A stretch of DNA of 64,000 nucleotides from Acanthopleura granulata (taxonomy: Eukaryota > Mollusca > Polyplacophora > Chitonida > Chitonidae), in the NCBI GenBank assembly GCA_016165875.1, contig JABBOT010000002.1, positions 36,607,868-36,671,867 on the forward strand. Reading direction: 5' to 3'. Shown here in pieces: positions 34,067-48,311 of this stretch. Below the pieces are notes generated by a model. That model was not told the origin of the DNA. It did no database searches and saw only the letters and a program-made list of their open reading frames with translations. The stretch's first letter is position 1, and the number at the start of each line of letters is the position of its first letter. The translations under genes and the position numbers were made by a program.

Positions 34067-37000
34067 TGCCAGATAATCACAGTGCTGTTTAGCTTAGTAT
34101 CACAAAGAAGCGTGGCGTAAACCATCGGTGAAGTAAATCACAAAGCGCTCTCGATGATGTTCATGAACCGGTGTGGAAGGCTAAAGCCTTAGTTGTAGCT
34201 AAAACATTTAGTCCCGATGGATCCCTGCGTGTTTGCCTAAAATCGATTTGCCTTTTTTCCTAGACAACGGCCTAGTCGCAGTTGCCACAATTAGTGAAAT
34301 AATTTGCACGAATTAATTAGGGGTGTTATTAACCCACGAAGCTTTCATTCTTAAGCAGCCATGTAGACTATATGGCTACCCTCCTCTCGTGTCCATCTCG
34401 TGTCAGATTGCAAGAATACTTTGGCATTTTCGGATATACAAAGAATGTAAGGAGAAATTTATTTCTGAATTGTGTATAATTATACTGATTTTATCTCATC
34501 ATGCCTAATACAAAAAATCCCCCAAATCTCCAAAAGTCATCTATATACATTGTAGGCGATACAAATAGGACATTAACCTTACCTATGTCTACATTTAGGT
34601 ATGCCCTACAAAACTCTTTGGCGAAAACCATGGAGAACTCGTCCAGCGAAGAGCCGGTTAACGGTTTTGGTATGTTAACACTGCACACCGTCATGGTACT
34701 GCTGAGGCGTGGTATATACAACTATAGTGTTCCTTCATCCAAATGTCTTTACCAATATAAAATCACGGTAACAAATACAGGTAAAGAATATGCAGACCGA
34801 TTCCACAAAGCAATTTTGTACTTATCTAAAACGTTTAAACCTAACTAAAACTACACATTCTTGAAATTTAAAAAATAGCTGGTGCATGTATATATCATGT
34901 CGAAACACAAGTGACACAAATCTCAAAGCCAGTAAGCATCAGATAAGGTGTAAAATTGACCTTAAAGGTTCTGACTAAGTCAAACAATGCTTTATGGGAC
35001 AGACCCCCGAATATTTAAACAAATGCATGGTTAACTGTATTCCGTAAGGATTCCAACGCAGCTTTCATCATTAGACGCGTTGCAATGACACGCGTGTTGC
35101 ATAATTCTGTGGCATCCTTTTACAGCTTTTGGGCAGGATGTTTCTAACAAGCATGATGAAAAACATTACATTTTAGGAGAATTAACATGAAACATGAACC
35201 TTGGCATATTCTGTTACAGGGCACTCAGTGTTAAAGTCGTTCACATTTGGTAAGTTTTTAAAAAAGACTATCAGAATGATTTTCGATACGTTCAAGCGTT
35301 AACTGGGGAGAGTACTTTGTATTCCAGGGATGATATCTTTTGATGTAATACAAGATTAGTGCAGCAGCAAAACATGATTGAAACCACTGACAGGACTGTC
35401 CTTCACTCGTGATCTCCTCCTGAATTTGGCTATATTTAGCTCTTCGAGTGATACCTTTTGATCAATTGCGCATGTAGGTATGTAAGTTAATAGTTTTACC
35501 GCTGGACATGAGACCGATCTACTTGACCTTTCCTTGATCCCACAAGCAATCCAGCAGATATTTTCAGTTAAAATGCTGCTACAGATTATGTGCGTAGCGT
35601 CCATGTCCATGGCTGATCGGAAAGTGGACTTCTACAGAAAGTTGTTTTCACACATAACATGTGCCTGAAAACTCCACTGGTTGACGACGGCCTTCACCTT
35701 GCCAGTATGCCTTATGTAAGTATAAATTATATAATTAACTGAGATTTATACAGATGGCCGGGGTGATTCTGATATACTCTGTTCTGTCACACCTTGATTT
35801 AAACTGACCTGTATGCAATTGACTTTCAAGCAATACGATTATTCTACGTTCGGTGTCTTTGGGCTAAACACTTGAAATAACTGCTACAGACATAAAATTT
35901 GATAGTGATTTCAGTTTCAGCGATCAATACCGATCAGCAACCCTTAGACCCGAAAGGGAATTTATGTCATGTTCAAAATATCAAGCTACAAAAGGCTATT
36001 ATAAGCCTGAAGTTACAAGAAGATCCAACTGAAATGTAGAAGGAAAAGGCACCCTTTGTATGAAATTTGGTAACACCTGGTAGTTATATTTAATTCCGCT
36101 TACCCCAGGGCTTGGGACTGTATATATATAAGCATCCCATGGTTATTACGTAAGTATCATGCTATACGAACAATTCAAATCAAAACGCGGCTAAGATACC
36201 TGTATATGTATTTGACCTGAAAATTTTTTGCTCGAGTTTGAAATTTGAAAAATTCTCAAGTGCAAGAATGAACACCGATGGCTACTTCTACACCCATGAC
36301 ACCAACTTTATCTATTATTTCTTACTTACTTTGGGAACTGGTATTTTAGATTGGTTTAGAAATCTGTCAACTTGGAACACCTCCAGTTTTTGGTTTATGA
36401 GTGGTGTGGGAACGTCGGACGTCAGGCTTAGATTTGTTTCAGAGTACAGAATGGAGTCTTCTTCGAGTCCGCGCAGGTTGGTCAGTGCATGTTCCCCACG
36501 TGTCCAGGTAGTAGGGCCATGGCCTTGGGTCGGGGATTTGGCTGGTTACACGTAAGCTACGTGTTAAGTATCAGACCGGCTAACTCTCTACCCCGGGGCC
36601 GACGGGGAAAAGGATTCGAGCCTTACGGGAGATGTCAAACTGTCGGAACGAATTAGATTTAATCTGTACTATATCTGTCTGCTCAACCGGTGGCCGTTAG
36701 GGGTGTATTGACTCGTGTACGCCACCAGACATAAAATTGATGAAATTGACATATTTACTGCCATGGGAATTTAAAAACTGTATTAAGTAGATTAGCAGTA
36801 TTATACTCGACTCATCAAAAGGACTTATCATATGTATCATCAGCGGGGTTTATTGATGTGACTGCATATCCATCCCTTATCCTGGAATAATGCTCGAAAT
36901 AACGAGGCGAAATTAAAGTGATTATGTGTTTTACTACCCCACTTTCCCCATCCCTTTGAAGCGTGTGTTTACCAAACCGAAGTTTCGGGACGCCATGCAC

Positions 37001-40000
37001 TGTCTGTCAGGAGGATGGTTTTAAAGAGAATCTAATACATACCTTCTGGCTGACATTAGTTTTAGGCATAACCCTATATACAAAACATGCAAGCTGGAAA
37101 CTAAGCAACAAAATAAGCTTTTAACCACAGTTTTCATAATCATCTTTACGAAAATCAAATTTTACAATTTTAACTCATTCTTTACAGAGTTGTCTTTATT
37201 CTAATGAATATGAAATGAATAAATAAATATAAATCTATGTTCATCACGTCTTTTGCAGTTAGGCTTCACATACATTGGTGCAGCATAGATAAAGTCTTTT
37301 TCAACATAAAAATCTGTCATTGACACTCAATATATTGTAATATACTAGTATATTTATGCAAATTCATGCTTGTCCAAGATGGAGCTCCATGGTGAAAATG
37401 GTGATAAGCTGTATGGTTAAGCCTACAAATGGGGCGGCTGATTTGTTTGAAATATTTCACACCCTACATGGAAATGTCCTTTGACTATGCATTTACTTAT
37501 TTGGCTTGATGGGACAAAATTCGTTCTTATGGGATGTAAATGTATATACTAACGCTTAACCGTTGGCCTATGGATAAATCTGGAGGGATATTTTTCTCAG
37601 TCCCTGGCACAGCCAAGGGTTATCCATCTGTGATGCATTAGTAATATGTCCTCATAAAGCCATATATCTTAGGTAAGTATCATAGATTGACACGGAAATG
37701 TGAAGTTTGTTCCTCATATAGTAATTCTGATAATTGCTCCCCACGCATAAGTCGCCTAGGTACGTCAGCTGTGGGGAGTATGGGAGGTTGTATAACATTA
37801 TAGTTTCTGGGTATAAGATGCCTGACGGCCTTGTTTTAAACTCATCACAGTGTAAATCCAAGGCGACCACCCAAACCCCAGAGCCAATGCCCCAGGGCTC
37901 GTATCGGACTGCATACAGATCTGTGGTCAAGTTCCCTATAGCTCATATACCATTGTACTCTTCATCAGTTTTAGTCTCGTGGTAAAGGATTCTCCGCTTC
38001 GATACTTTTTCTTCGTGACTTCGCCCCCACAACACAGAAACATGGCCCGAGGATAAGATTGTTTATGCTAATAAGTCCCTGCCAAATCACCGCCTGATTA
38101 ATGTGACTGGTAACTTTTGGATTGAGCAAGTTTATTCTCACCATAATAGCTGAAGAACTCGCAGAATCTGAACTCTTCCGAAGTAACAACGACCTGCCCT
38201 CTGTATGGTTACCTGCAGATCGGTCACTATCAATCAGCTAATCGATAAATCACTCACTTTACCCTTTTTCTGTTTCCTTTTTTGTCTTTTTTAGTCAAAC
38301 TACATGAAAACCACATAAATATTTAACTAAAGAAATGAGTCCTGGTCACTGATCCAATGGCCACTGAGGCTTATTTCGTCACATATTTCCCTTCTGTAAG
38401 TAGTAGAGTTGTGGGACGTACTGGCATGTCTGTCGTAGTCAGGCCATGTATATATGATTGATGAGCATTGGTTTTTAAGACGCTGTTTCAGTTGACCGCA
38501 TCACTTTGGACAGGCACAATACTTTCGCTCTCCCAAATCCTCCTTTCGCCTTTGATGCCACCTGAACTCTTAGCGACGCTTATTTCTGTTATTATTACAT
38601 TTAAGCTTTTAATCTCTAGATTATCTATGAAAAAAAATGTCATCAATTTAGACCGGATAGACAACGGGATGACAGCTTTAGAGAGGGTGATGTTTTGATA
38701 CTGTTTTTTCCAGTTGCCGAACTGTTGTCAAATGCCGAGCTTGTAAGTGCCTGATAATGCTCATGATGACATGGTTGGGATGATCACCGCTGAGCAGCTT
38801 TGAACCTTCCGCGCCTCTTTTCTGTTTTTTTGCATGTCAACATTCAAACAAGAAAACTTCAAAGCCAGTTCGCCTCAGGCATTTCTAGTATTGTGTTAAC
38901 TTTGATGAGTGGACTAAGCGAGACAAAGCCGAAATCAGTGGTGGTCAACCTGCAGAGCACTGACGACATGGCCTCCTGGTGTCTCCTCTGGAATGGGTCA
39001 TGCTGATTACTGCCTTACCCACTGACACAGTCCCCAAGCCACACACTTTACAGAGGTAGAAATCAAAACACACGTACCACTGTTCTGACGCGCAAGGTAA
39101 AATAGTCCGAGATATTAAACAAGCTAAAAGTCATACAAATTGGCGCGAACTGCATGCGTTTGCTTTAAAGATACAATTTGAAACGAACTTAAAAATGCTG
39201 GGCCTATAACCGATGTTTTCTGTGATGAATTATCTGTGGCTTTGTACATTTTGTGAACTTCTAATTAAACGGCACTTTTCTAACTATTTTATAATATACT
39301 TGAAACAGTTTGAAGATTATGTATATTTTTATTTTCTTATTTTATCTCAAGAGACCTAAAAATACACAAGGTCCATTTTTCCAGCAGTAACAAAAACAAT
39401 CGTGCAATGACTTTTCAGCACAACTACCCAAAGTAAACTTTTGTTTCTTTCTTGGTCTCTCATTCTTGCCTTAGTGGACATTCCAAATCTTCATTTCTTC
39501 TCAATTGCATATATTTTCATAGCAGAGCAATTGGTGTATTAACTAAGAGATATACGGAGCAAATTCAGCAAACTTCGAAAAAACTGAAGAACGAATGTTT
39601 CCTCCTATGTCGTTGATGTATTCAACGGACCATGTGAGCAAATGGTAATTCTTGGAGAGAACACTATTGTAGCGCTGTGCGTGGTTAGATACACCAAATG
39701 AACCCCAACCAGCTGAAGAGCCGCAGGTCACGGTTACCGCTATAAGTCATCAATCAGTCAATTAGGTGATGGACTGGCTAGCTAAGTCTTCGTGTTTTGA
39801 ATGGTCACCTGATCACTGAAATCGTAACGGTGCCTACGGGTATTCCGGACACAAGATGACAAACTGAAATTCAGGGTAATGGCAGCAATAGCCGCTGGTG
39901 TCTCACTACATCGTGTGCAGAAACCGTATGGGCGGTGAAACATGCAGGCCTTTGTATGTAACCAATCCACGTTCGTGTTATACACCATGTCTCTGTACAG

Positions 40001-43000
40001 CAGTACACCAATCCGCACGATTTCCATACGGATCACACACATATTGAAATAAAATAACAGAAACAAATGGGTTATGAAGCCAATGGATTATGACGACTTT
40101 AACTAAAGATGCCTTAAACCGAATCTATGTATATTGAAGAAATGACATAGATGTGCTTCTTTCTTTTATTTGAAGTCGCTTTGCAAGTAATTTCCTAAAA
40201 AATCCACAAGCTTCCAAGAATATAGCAGACATCTATACAGGTTCGGAAGTGCGCGCAGATAAGCTTTGTATCATCGCCCGGTAGATTAAGTTGGACATAA
40301 TTCGATATTAGGAAGAGTACGATCGCATTCTTGTGTGTACGAAAACTGTTTTTACAATGATTTCTAACACGCATCAGATGAAGGCAATTACATGCAAGCG
40401 TTGTCATGACAACCTTCTAACAATAACCGAAATAAACTAGAAAAGTATCCTTTGAAAATTCTTTTTCTAACAAATTTTATTGTTTTAGAAGTTCATTTCT
40501 TCATACTTTTGCACAATATGACCCTTCTTTTTTGGTTGGTGTGTTAACAGCAACAACATTCAAGGAAATGTTTTTCTGGAGGTTTGCCGACAAATACCTA
40601 CGAAATGGCGTCAGCAACTACAGAAGTAAAATTTTCAGGTTTCATATTAAACAAATTGATAGAAATCTCTTAAAGTTTTCTTGAGATTCATATCAAGTGC
40701 TAGGTTATTTGTGTTTTTTTGAAACATACCAGCTCACTTTGATACAAAGTTGCACATTCTTTATTTCCACTGATTTTTTGGAGTGTTTTCTCGCGCAATC
40801 CTTCCTGATATACCTCCAATATATTACTTCCAATATAAAAGCACATTTGGATACAAGTCCACGTATACTGCAGCTTCATACAGAAACCTGTTTAAAGCAA
40901 TGTTTAGTTTCAAATGTGTGTGCCCTGAGCCATGATTGTTTCTGTAAAAGAAGGTAAGCTCCCTATCACGTATACACATTTACACGTAGTTTAGGTTTGG
41001 ATCCGTACAGGCCAATTTTCTGTCAAAGAGTGAGAATAGAAGCTGGATCTGATGTAGTGTACGTTGATTTTGGTATGACATGTCGTAACTCAGTAAAGCC
41101 GTTATCTTGATTCCAGCTCAAGCCATACCAGGTTTGAAAGACTTACGAAACAAACAGAAAAAAAAAACAGTAACTGGCTTACACAGAAAAACATTCTGTT
41201 TTCATGTCTAAAGTGAGAAAGCCCCTGTTTTCCCATGCATTGCCATCATGTATCCAGTTCTAGTGTCATCTATGGATAGTACCTCTTCTCAGTCTTAAAT
41301 CCAACGATTGTTGAGAACGGAATGGTCAAGCTAATTGCGCTGATCAGTCAGAGTATAGAAGTTTTCATTGTCTACAAACACAGCGGTTTACAAGCAGTGA
41401 GTGGTTGTAGCACATTATCTAATATTAAAGTTTTCAGTTGTCTGACGAGATGGCAAATGAGCTTTGATAAAAAGGTAATTAGTTTCCAGAACACTGTCCA
41501 CAAAGAGTATGTCCTAGGATGTACTTCTTACATTTTCGGACAATTCCACTAGCGATGATTAAAATTTGTTTAATGCTATTTGCTGAGACACATCCATGCG
41601 ACATCAAATGCGGGTCCATTTGTTTATGAGCTTGCTTTTCATTGTTGCCGCTAGATTCCAGGCAGCGGACTGAAAACCTTTGTATATCCACGGGGGTTTC
41701 TCCACATTACATCTGATCATCAGATAAGAGATTTATGTGAATGGCGCCAAAGATGTTGCGCCAGATGATTATCGGTGGAGGCATTTACGCGCCAGTAATC
41801 TACACGGACCAATATCGCCGGGCTTTGGCAACAGTGCTAAACAAAGGCATTATATATAATCTGCAGATTACAATCTACAAAGGTGTCCTGCCTGCGGCCA
41901 TTGGTTACGGCCGAGGAATCCGCCACCTTACCTGTTCCAGAACGCGTCCCTGTTGGATAAGCCAGCACCGAGGCCTGGCCAAGGACTCCCTACCGTCTAT
42001 ACACCTGCTCCATGTGATCAGCGCATGTTTTTTCCCCGTACCACTATGAAAAACCCATTTGATGCTCAGCCCACGGACATATTACCAGAGGTGGGTGAAA
42101 TTAGCCTGATCAAAGTTTAAGCATGTGATGCTTTGCTGATATAAAAACGGGAGTTTAGAACGAAGTTTTTTTGGCGCATGTAATGTAATCCTTGTCAGTT
42201 TCTCAATATTACTTCCCGATTGGCAGGCAGCCGAGCTTTGCTTAAGGTCACTGGCCCTCTGGACAATTTGCTAAAGGGGTAGTGCATCCACCCTGGTGAC
42301 CATGTGTGGTCGGCCCATTGGGAATTTAGACGCAGACTCCTGTTAAGGACAATATAAACGTCGCCTTGTTAGCTTCAAAGGTACTGATTGTGGGCACACA
42401 TCTACAGAGATTGCCTGTACGATTCCTCGTCATAAGCCCAGTCTGCTGATGAAGTACACTTGCCACTGTTTATACACAACCTTACTTTCATTCAATCTGC
42501 ACACTTCATACAGTAAACTGTGTTATCGGTGCAAACAAGTATTGGCGACCACAGTTTTAATTTTTAAATATTCAATATACAGAGAGTATGTCAGATTGCG
42601 CTTTTATGTTTTTCTGATGAAACGAGTTTTACGGTTTCTCTGTAAAGATGTCTGTTTTTTTCCTAAAAACATCGTAACGTTTTGTTTACTCGCATGATAA
42701 AAGAATTAAAAATTCCTATTTACCTACACACTGTCTCGCGTACAATCGAGTTTTGACCATAACAGGCATGTGATCCACATCTGATTCGGCAGGTTGAATA
42801 AACTGCAGTATACAGATAATAAGCGGTATTAACTTGATGAGTATCTCGTACAGAATCCTTATTAGTCCACAACAACGGTAGCCTCGCTAACCATAGGCTT
42901 GGATATTTACTAATTGGGCGTGTATTTACCTATTTGGTCTCATTGGGGAGAATTTGAACTTAGGCATGACAGCTACAGAGATATACACTATTTATCGTAC

Positions 43001-44266
43001 GTCTTCAACATGAAGTCATTTACGCCTTTCCACCTATTGGGATGTCGCCCTATTTTAAGGAATGGATCTTTTGAGATGTTTTCGTTATCTGTGCTGTTTT
43101 CTGATAGTCACAGCATGAGGAGACTCGGCAGGTCTGTAATCAGTGCACTTGCCATTCATAGTGTTACGATGAACAATAATCCACCGACTTAACACAGAGA
43201 TAAACACACTGTCGTGTGTGACAACACAGTGTAGCTATCAAGATTTTTATCATTCCGTCTTTGAAGTCAGTTTGTAAAACGAGTCGGCAACTTTAACAAA
43301 GCTTGCCAGAGAGCGAACTCTGCGTCACAGCACTTTATCTTCGAGCCCTTGCCACCATCACAGTCTGTATACAAACCGCGGGCACACAATACCACGCGCA
43401 TGCTCATATAGATATGGTTGTCATATTCCACGATTACACTTACCATCTGTCTGTGAATGTATCTAGGAAAAATATACCCACCGCATGATACTGCTCAGCG
43501 TGTGTATATGGCGCTTAACTGTGGTTCGGATGTTGTGCTCCAGTATTACTTCGGTAAGGAACTTCCTTCTACTCTTTGTTCCACTGCATGAATCGGACAA
43601 ATCAAACTACATGTATCATGATATTTTTATAGTTGTCTACCTATAATTTTACTGCATATTGCAAACGTTTTTGACAGATAGCCCTTTGTTATGTTTAGAC
43701 AAATCCTACATTCAGTTTGAAGTTTTGTTCCCATTACTATTGTCTTCTCCAAGCTCATAAATAGGAAGGGCCTAAACGATGATTGTCAAGAACCTGTGAA
43801 TTGTCATTGTTTATCTGTTATTATTTGTTAACTGTGGCTGGCGCAGTGATATAAAGCTCTTTATTAAAGGTTATACTATATGCAAATGACAGCGTAAATA
43901 GTCGAATTCACTTCAGCAGCTTTGAGTCCACCTAGAGCGGCGCAAGAAGTTAACAATACTAACTGTTGAGCACTTTGTGAGTCGAAGCCGAACGAATTTT
44001 CATTTTATTAGTTAAAGGAGTTAAGGTGTCCTGCACATTGAAAGTCATTTTCCCATTATAAAGTAATTAGTGAGAAATCATGTTACAAGAGTGGCGATAA
44101 AAGACAAATCGTATTATGTCAGAGGGCCCCCTGACTGTGTCAAATGGATACATTCCCTGACAATTGTGGCAGGTATTGTTCTGAAAACTGATTGGTCAAT
44201 ACGGTATTTGTACGAAAGTGTTGCATGGCTTTTGAAATTAATTCACTGAAGGTAATCGGGTTCTTA
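34067..44266. other. long gene-poor intergenic stretch
   Basis: No exon with supporting splice sites, RNA gene or full repeat element was recognised over 10 kb. Open frames such as 34501-34848 (115 codons), 36238-36555, 39543-39731 and 41741-42049 lack domains and fall in the length range expected by chance. A box-B-like GGATTCGAGCC at 36613-36623 may mark an old SINE. Confidence 0.4.
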
Positions 44267-44370
44267 CTGGCTTGAGCTCTCCGACCGTACATGGGAAGGT
44301 CTGCCAGCAACCTGCGGATGGTCGTGGGTTTCCTCCCACTATAACACCAATCAAATAAATAAATAAATAC
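44267..44370 (+). repeat. SINE, family A, internally deleted
   Basis: CCGACCGTACATGGGAAGGT and CTGCCAGCAACCTGCGGATGG match the body at 29160-29200. A jump from TTTCCTCCCAC to ACACCAATC, then (AAAT)n, shows loss of the 'CATAATGCTGGCC...' segment. Confidence 0.85.
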
Positions 44371-47300
44371 TAGCTTGAGAGATGTCCCAGGTGTTGAGAC
44401 ATAAATTTAAATGCTTCAGTGCTTCAGCCTTGAAAATTACATATATATATTCCTTGAATAATTACAAATAACTTTGGCAATAGTGATTCGTCACAAAATG
44501 TTAGGGTCAATAAGGAAATTATTCACATCCAGTTATGTAGAACTATGTCGTGTGTTCCTTGTCATTGAGTCAGTTGCTTTGTTGATTCAGTCCTTAGCTT
44601 ATCTGCTTTACAAAGTTAATCCGAGTCTTGGAAAGATTCTTTTGTTAATCTTGGTTTTTGACCAGCATTCTGAACAACACTTGTGTTTGGTGATAAACGC
44701 CAAACGTAGCGCCAGTCAATGGCTATTTTTCTTCATATCTATAGGCATATTCAGTTCATAATATGTAGGTTTCTATATTGTCAGGTGTCACGATGTATTG
44801 GTTGTGGACCCTCCATTGTGTCTCAACGTTGGATTACTGTGCTGAAATGAATCCTCCAAAATTCCTGTGGAATTATACAGATTTTCTGGAACAATAGTTT
44901 GTGCAAGATTCCTGTGAGTCGTTCGCACTCGAGGTTTTCATTTATTACATTGTTTAAGCTCTAATTTACTTCAGCTCCAGGAAACCTACGCTGTATCTCC
45001 ACGCTGATTTCCGAAGCCTTCAACATCACAGAAAAACCCCTGGAGCGACTGGTTCTCGATTCGATCTCTAAACCGATATCATGATGGGATAGTGACTTTT
45101 CGAATTCATCTCCATGATCTATCTATATAGTCCCTTGTCGTCGACTACCCTTTGGTAACAGCTCGATTAGGTGATTACATCTTCTTGGTTACTGGTTAAA
45201 CAATTGTGCTCAGTGCCCTCGGTATTTGCTTTACTTTCTTCTCCACAAATTTCTAGTCCGTTTTGGAACACTGGCTCCATGTATCACCTGACCAGTCACG
45301 GTTATTTTCCAGATTTGGGTTAAGTTACAGACGACACCGGTGAATCCGATAGCGTCGTATTTGGTTGGCTGCGGGCGATTTGCAAGCCGTCGTTTTGGCG
45401 CGTCCCGCCAATTATCCCAGCCTGTGGAATCTGAGAATCTCCGATAATAGCAGTGTTTGTGGCACTGTTACCCAGTGGTGAGGGGGTGTTAATAACTACA
45501 GACATGGGGACAACCTGTGGTTACAATCGGGACGACTTCCCTGATAACTGTATTTGCTGGACATCACCTTGCAGAAACTGTCCTCGTCAAGCTTTTTTTG
45601 TACATGTGCACTCTTTAAAATCCACGTAAACTTAAAGGCCAGTGTGCAAACATAAAGCCGCACATGGTCAGTGGATGGCATTTCTGGGAAAGCTCTCAAG
45701 CGATGATACAATTATTCTCCAATCCGTCTAATTGTCTTCAGTTTGTGTTAATCTCCGGTATATAAATATACTTCGGATTGAGTCTTGTCCAGCGTCAATC
45801 AGCGGACAATCAGAGTCGTCTTAGAAACTCCCACTGATGGCATATTTGTGAAATTCACTGGTTATCAGTCCACGGCGTCGTGTTGTTTTGTCTCACGTAA
45901 ATATGACAGGTGTGACACAATCAGGACAAGCAACAAAAATAAAGATTAACAAAACATCATTGTGACTTGAAGGTTATGAAATACATCAGATGAAAAGAAA
46001 ATACCACAGGCGATCAGATCAATAGAGTACACTCGCGCATACAGGAAGACAACGGTAGTTCAAGACGGCCAAAACTCAGTTTTCTTTGTGTAAACACATA
46101 CTGTATTAATGTCGTTGTTACAAAACTAAAATACAAGCTCCACTCAGAAGAGAAACTTTTCGTTCAAAAGATCTGATGTGAAGTGATACCTGATAACTGT
46201 TAGAACTTCTTTTGTTAAACTGCTTTTGGTACAATGCATAACCCTAACACGCGAAATTAATTACAACACTCATTCTGTTTACTTTGCGTGTTAAAAAAAT
46301 ATGGAACATCAGGATATATGCATGTTGTTGTGTTGACAAACTGGCAATTAAGTAACCAGTAAGAAATGCCGGACAACAACTCAGTATATGCCTGGTGCAC
46401 GCAATCCACCGATGAACACCTGATCCGAGTTCTCTTCGGCTCACGTGCAAAAATCGTGTGTTACAGGTAAAAACGAGTAATAAGAGTTAAGTAATTGCTC
46501 ATATGCCCGTCAGGTGTAGGGTGACACAGTTGTCAAGCGAAGTTCATTGAAATATAATTGTAAAGGAATCAGTTTACGAACTGCTTGTCTGTTTTTGTTC
46601 TTGTCAGACAAACTCTGCCCCGACCGAGAAGTCACCTAATCAGCCGGCTTAAATCTCTGCACAGCTAAAGGTAATCTGTCTTTTCATTTTCCTCAGACAC
46701 TCGACTTTCTAATCTGTGGAGGATGCCTCTAATTGTCAGCTTGGCCCCGTGCTCGGCCGACTCGCACGCCTGACTCGCACGTATATTGGGTGACTGGACG
46801 CTAATACCTGCCGACTTCATCCCAATCAGTCTCAACAGTCTTCTCGATTAATAGGTAAAGGCGGACGAGTCACGTGGCCAGGTATTGGTCCTTCTCGTGA
46901 GTCCCTAACAACACCCTACAGCAATAAGTTACTATGGCAACCAGAAATGCTCCCTTCCCATGATCCGTTGTGTGATTTACGGGCTGTTTGAAAAGGTAAT
47001 TACTGCGATCATTTATCATTACTCCATACATGTTGTGTAAAACTACCATTGTTTGTTTGACGTCCTTAGTTATTGTTGGCCTCGTTTCCCTGTGTATGCA
47101 ACTGGCATTATTTTAAACAAATATAACTAGGAGAAAGTCACGAATGTCATTCGCGTTATGAGGGGATTGGACCTGCGTAGAGATCGATATATTGAGGAGA
47201 GCGGTAATTAATCTTGAAGATCATTGATCTGGACTTAACTGAGGGGAGAGGGTGGAAGCCATTCAGACTGCTTATTGAAACACGTGGCCGCCGGCATGTT

Positions 47301-47851
47301 CGTCCGCTCAGATCACGTCTCTCAAGGAGGCTCGTAAGTCTGATCTGTGATCTCTGGCTGAATCCCGGATGTGACGTAACAAACCAGACATGATGCAAAG
47401 AATAACATAAAATAGTGGCATCCACCTGTGAGAGTAAATTGGTCTACAACTGTCACATCTATCCCGTCTTTACCTGCGTTGGTGTCCGATATTCATTGAT
47501 TAAGGACGATCGATTCTGATTACATTTGATTTGTCTCACGATAACAAAACTTTCAGCATTTTATTCCACGCAGAATCTTTAAACTCGTCAAAATTCAGCT
47601 GGCTTCACGTGCACAAAGAGCACTGTAATCTTGCGAAAGACAAGATTTTGTAGATAAATTTTCATCAGCCTCTGATTATCCCCCCCCCCAAACAAGGAAC
47701 TCTACGTTTATTATTTCTGCTAAGCTTTTTCAAATTTGAAACATAATACATGAAACCGCCCTATTTTTGAAATTTATATAGTCACTTAGTTCTTTGGTGA
47801 TTTGAAAAGAGAACAAAAAGTATAAGCAGAGATATATTTCAGAAAGGGCTC
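44371..47851. other. intergenic
   Basis: No gene or repeat recognised; a C-rich homopolymer lies near 47680. Confidence 0.35.
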
Positions 47852-48311
47852 CATACAGACCTAAACGTGTTTGGCAACTCTATAAATCACCTTTTAATCT
47901 GGAATTCTTACGAGTCCATGGGATATACCATTTTACAGAAACTGGAAACACGATGTCGTACCCTACGCTCTTCAGTATTAGCTGCTAGACACTCCTTTGT
48001 GTGTGAAATACGGTCTCCTTTATTATTACAAACGAAGGCCACGCATTGTGACCTCTTGGTTGAGACCTTGGTGAATAACTCCAGACGTATTTCACTTCTT
48101 ACCACTTTCTCGTTGAAAATGGCTTTAAAGTATATCAGAATCGTCTCGTAATCAGAAGAAAATCGACTGTTTGTACATAGTACATGGTGATACGGCAAAC
48201 TAGGAACGGGTGAAGCCACAGCGGAAACAGATGCCTTCTCGGGTAGTAGAAATAACTCACCCGTGATTGGTTAAAATAGAGAGCATGGCGGTTTGTTCGA
48301 TTTTCCCTATG
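47852..48311 (-). mobile_element. dispersed repeat copy 1, THAP-like promoter module
   Basis: It aligns over about 450 bp with 50719-51205. Shared blocks include TCTGGAATTCTTA, CCATGGGATA, GACACTCCTTTGT, TTGGTTGAGACCTT, TTTAAAGTATAT and GATTTTCCCTATGT. Read on the minus strand it has a CCAAT box (48270-48266) and a frame with QCVAFVCNN (about 48048-48022), the start pattern of a THAP domain. The 103-codon minus ORF here probably reflects this relic. Confidence 0.65.

Noticed and set aside
34501..34848. 115-codon plus-strand ORF with matching minus ORF
   Set aside because: Open in two antisense frames, no upstream promoter or splice signal and no recognisable family.
39543..40066. two adjacent minus-strand ORFs, one with a Gly/Ser-rich start (TCGSSAGWGSFGVS)
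   Set aside because: Considered as exons of a secreted-protein paralogue, but no acceptor/donor pair or conserved cysteine or zinc pattern was found.
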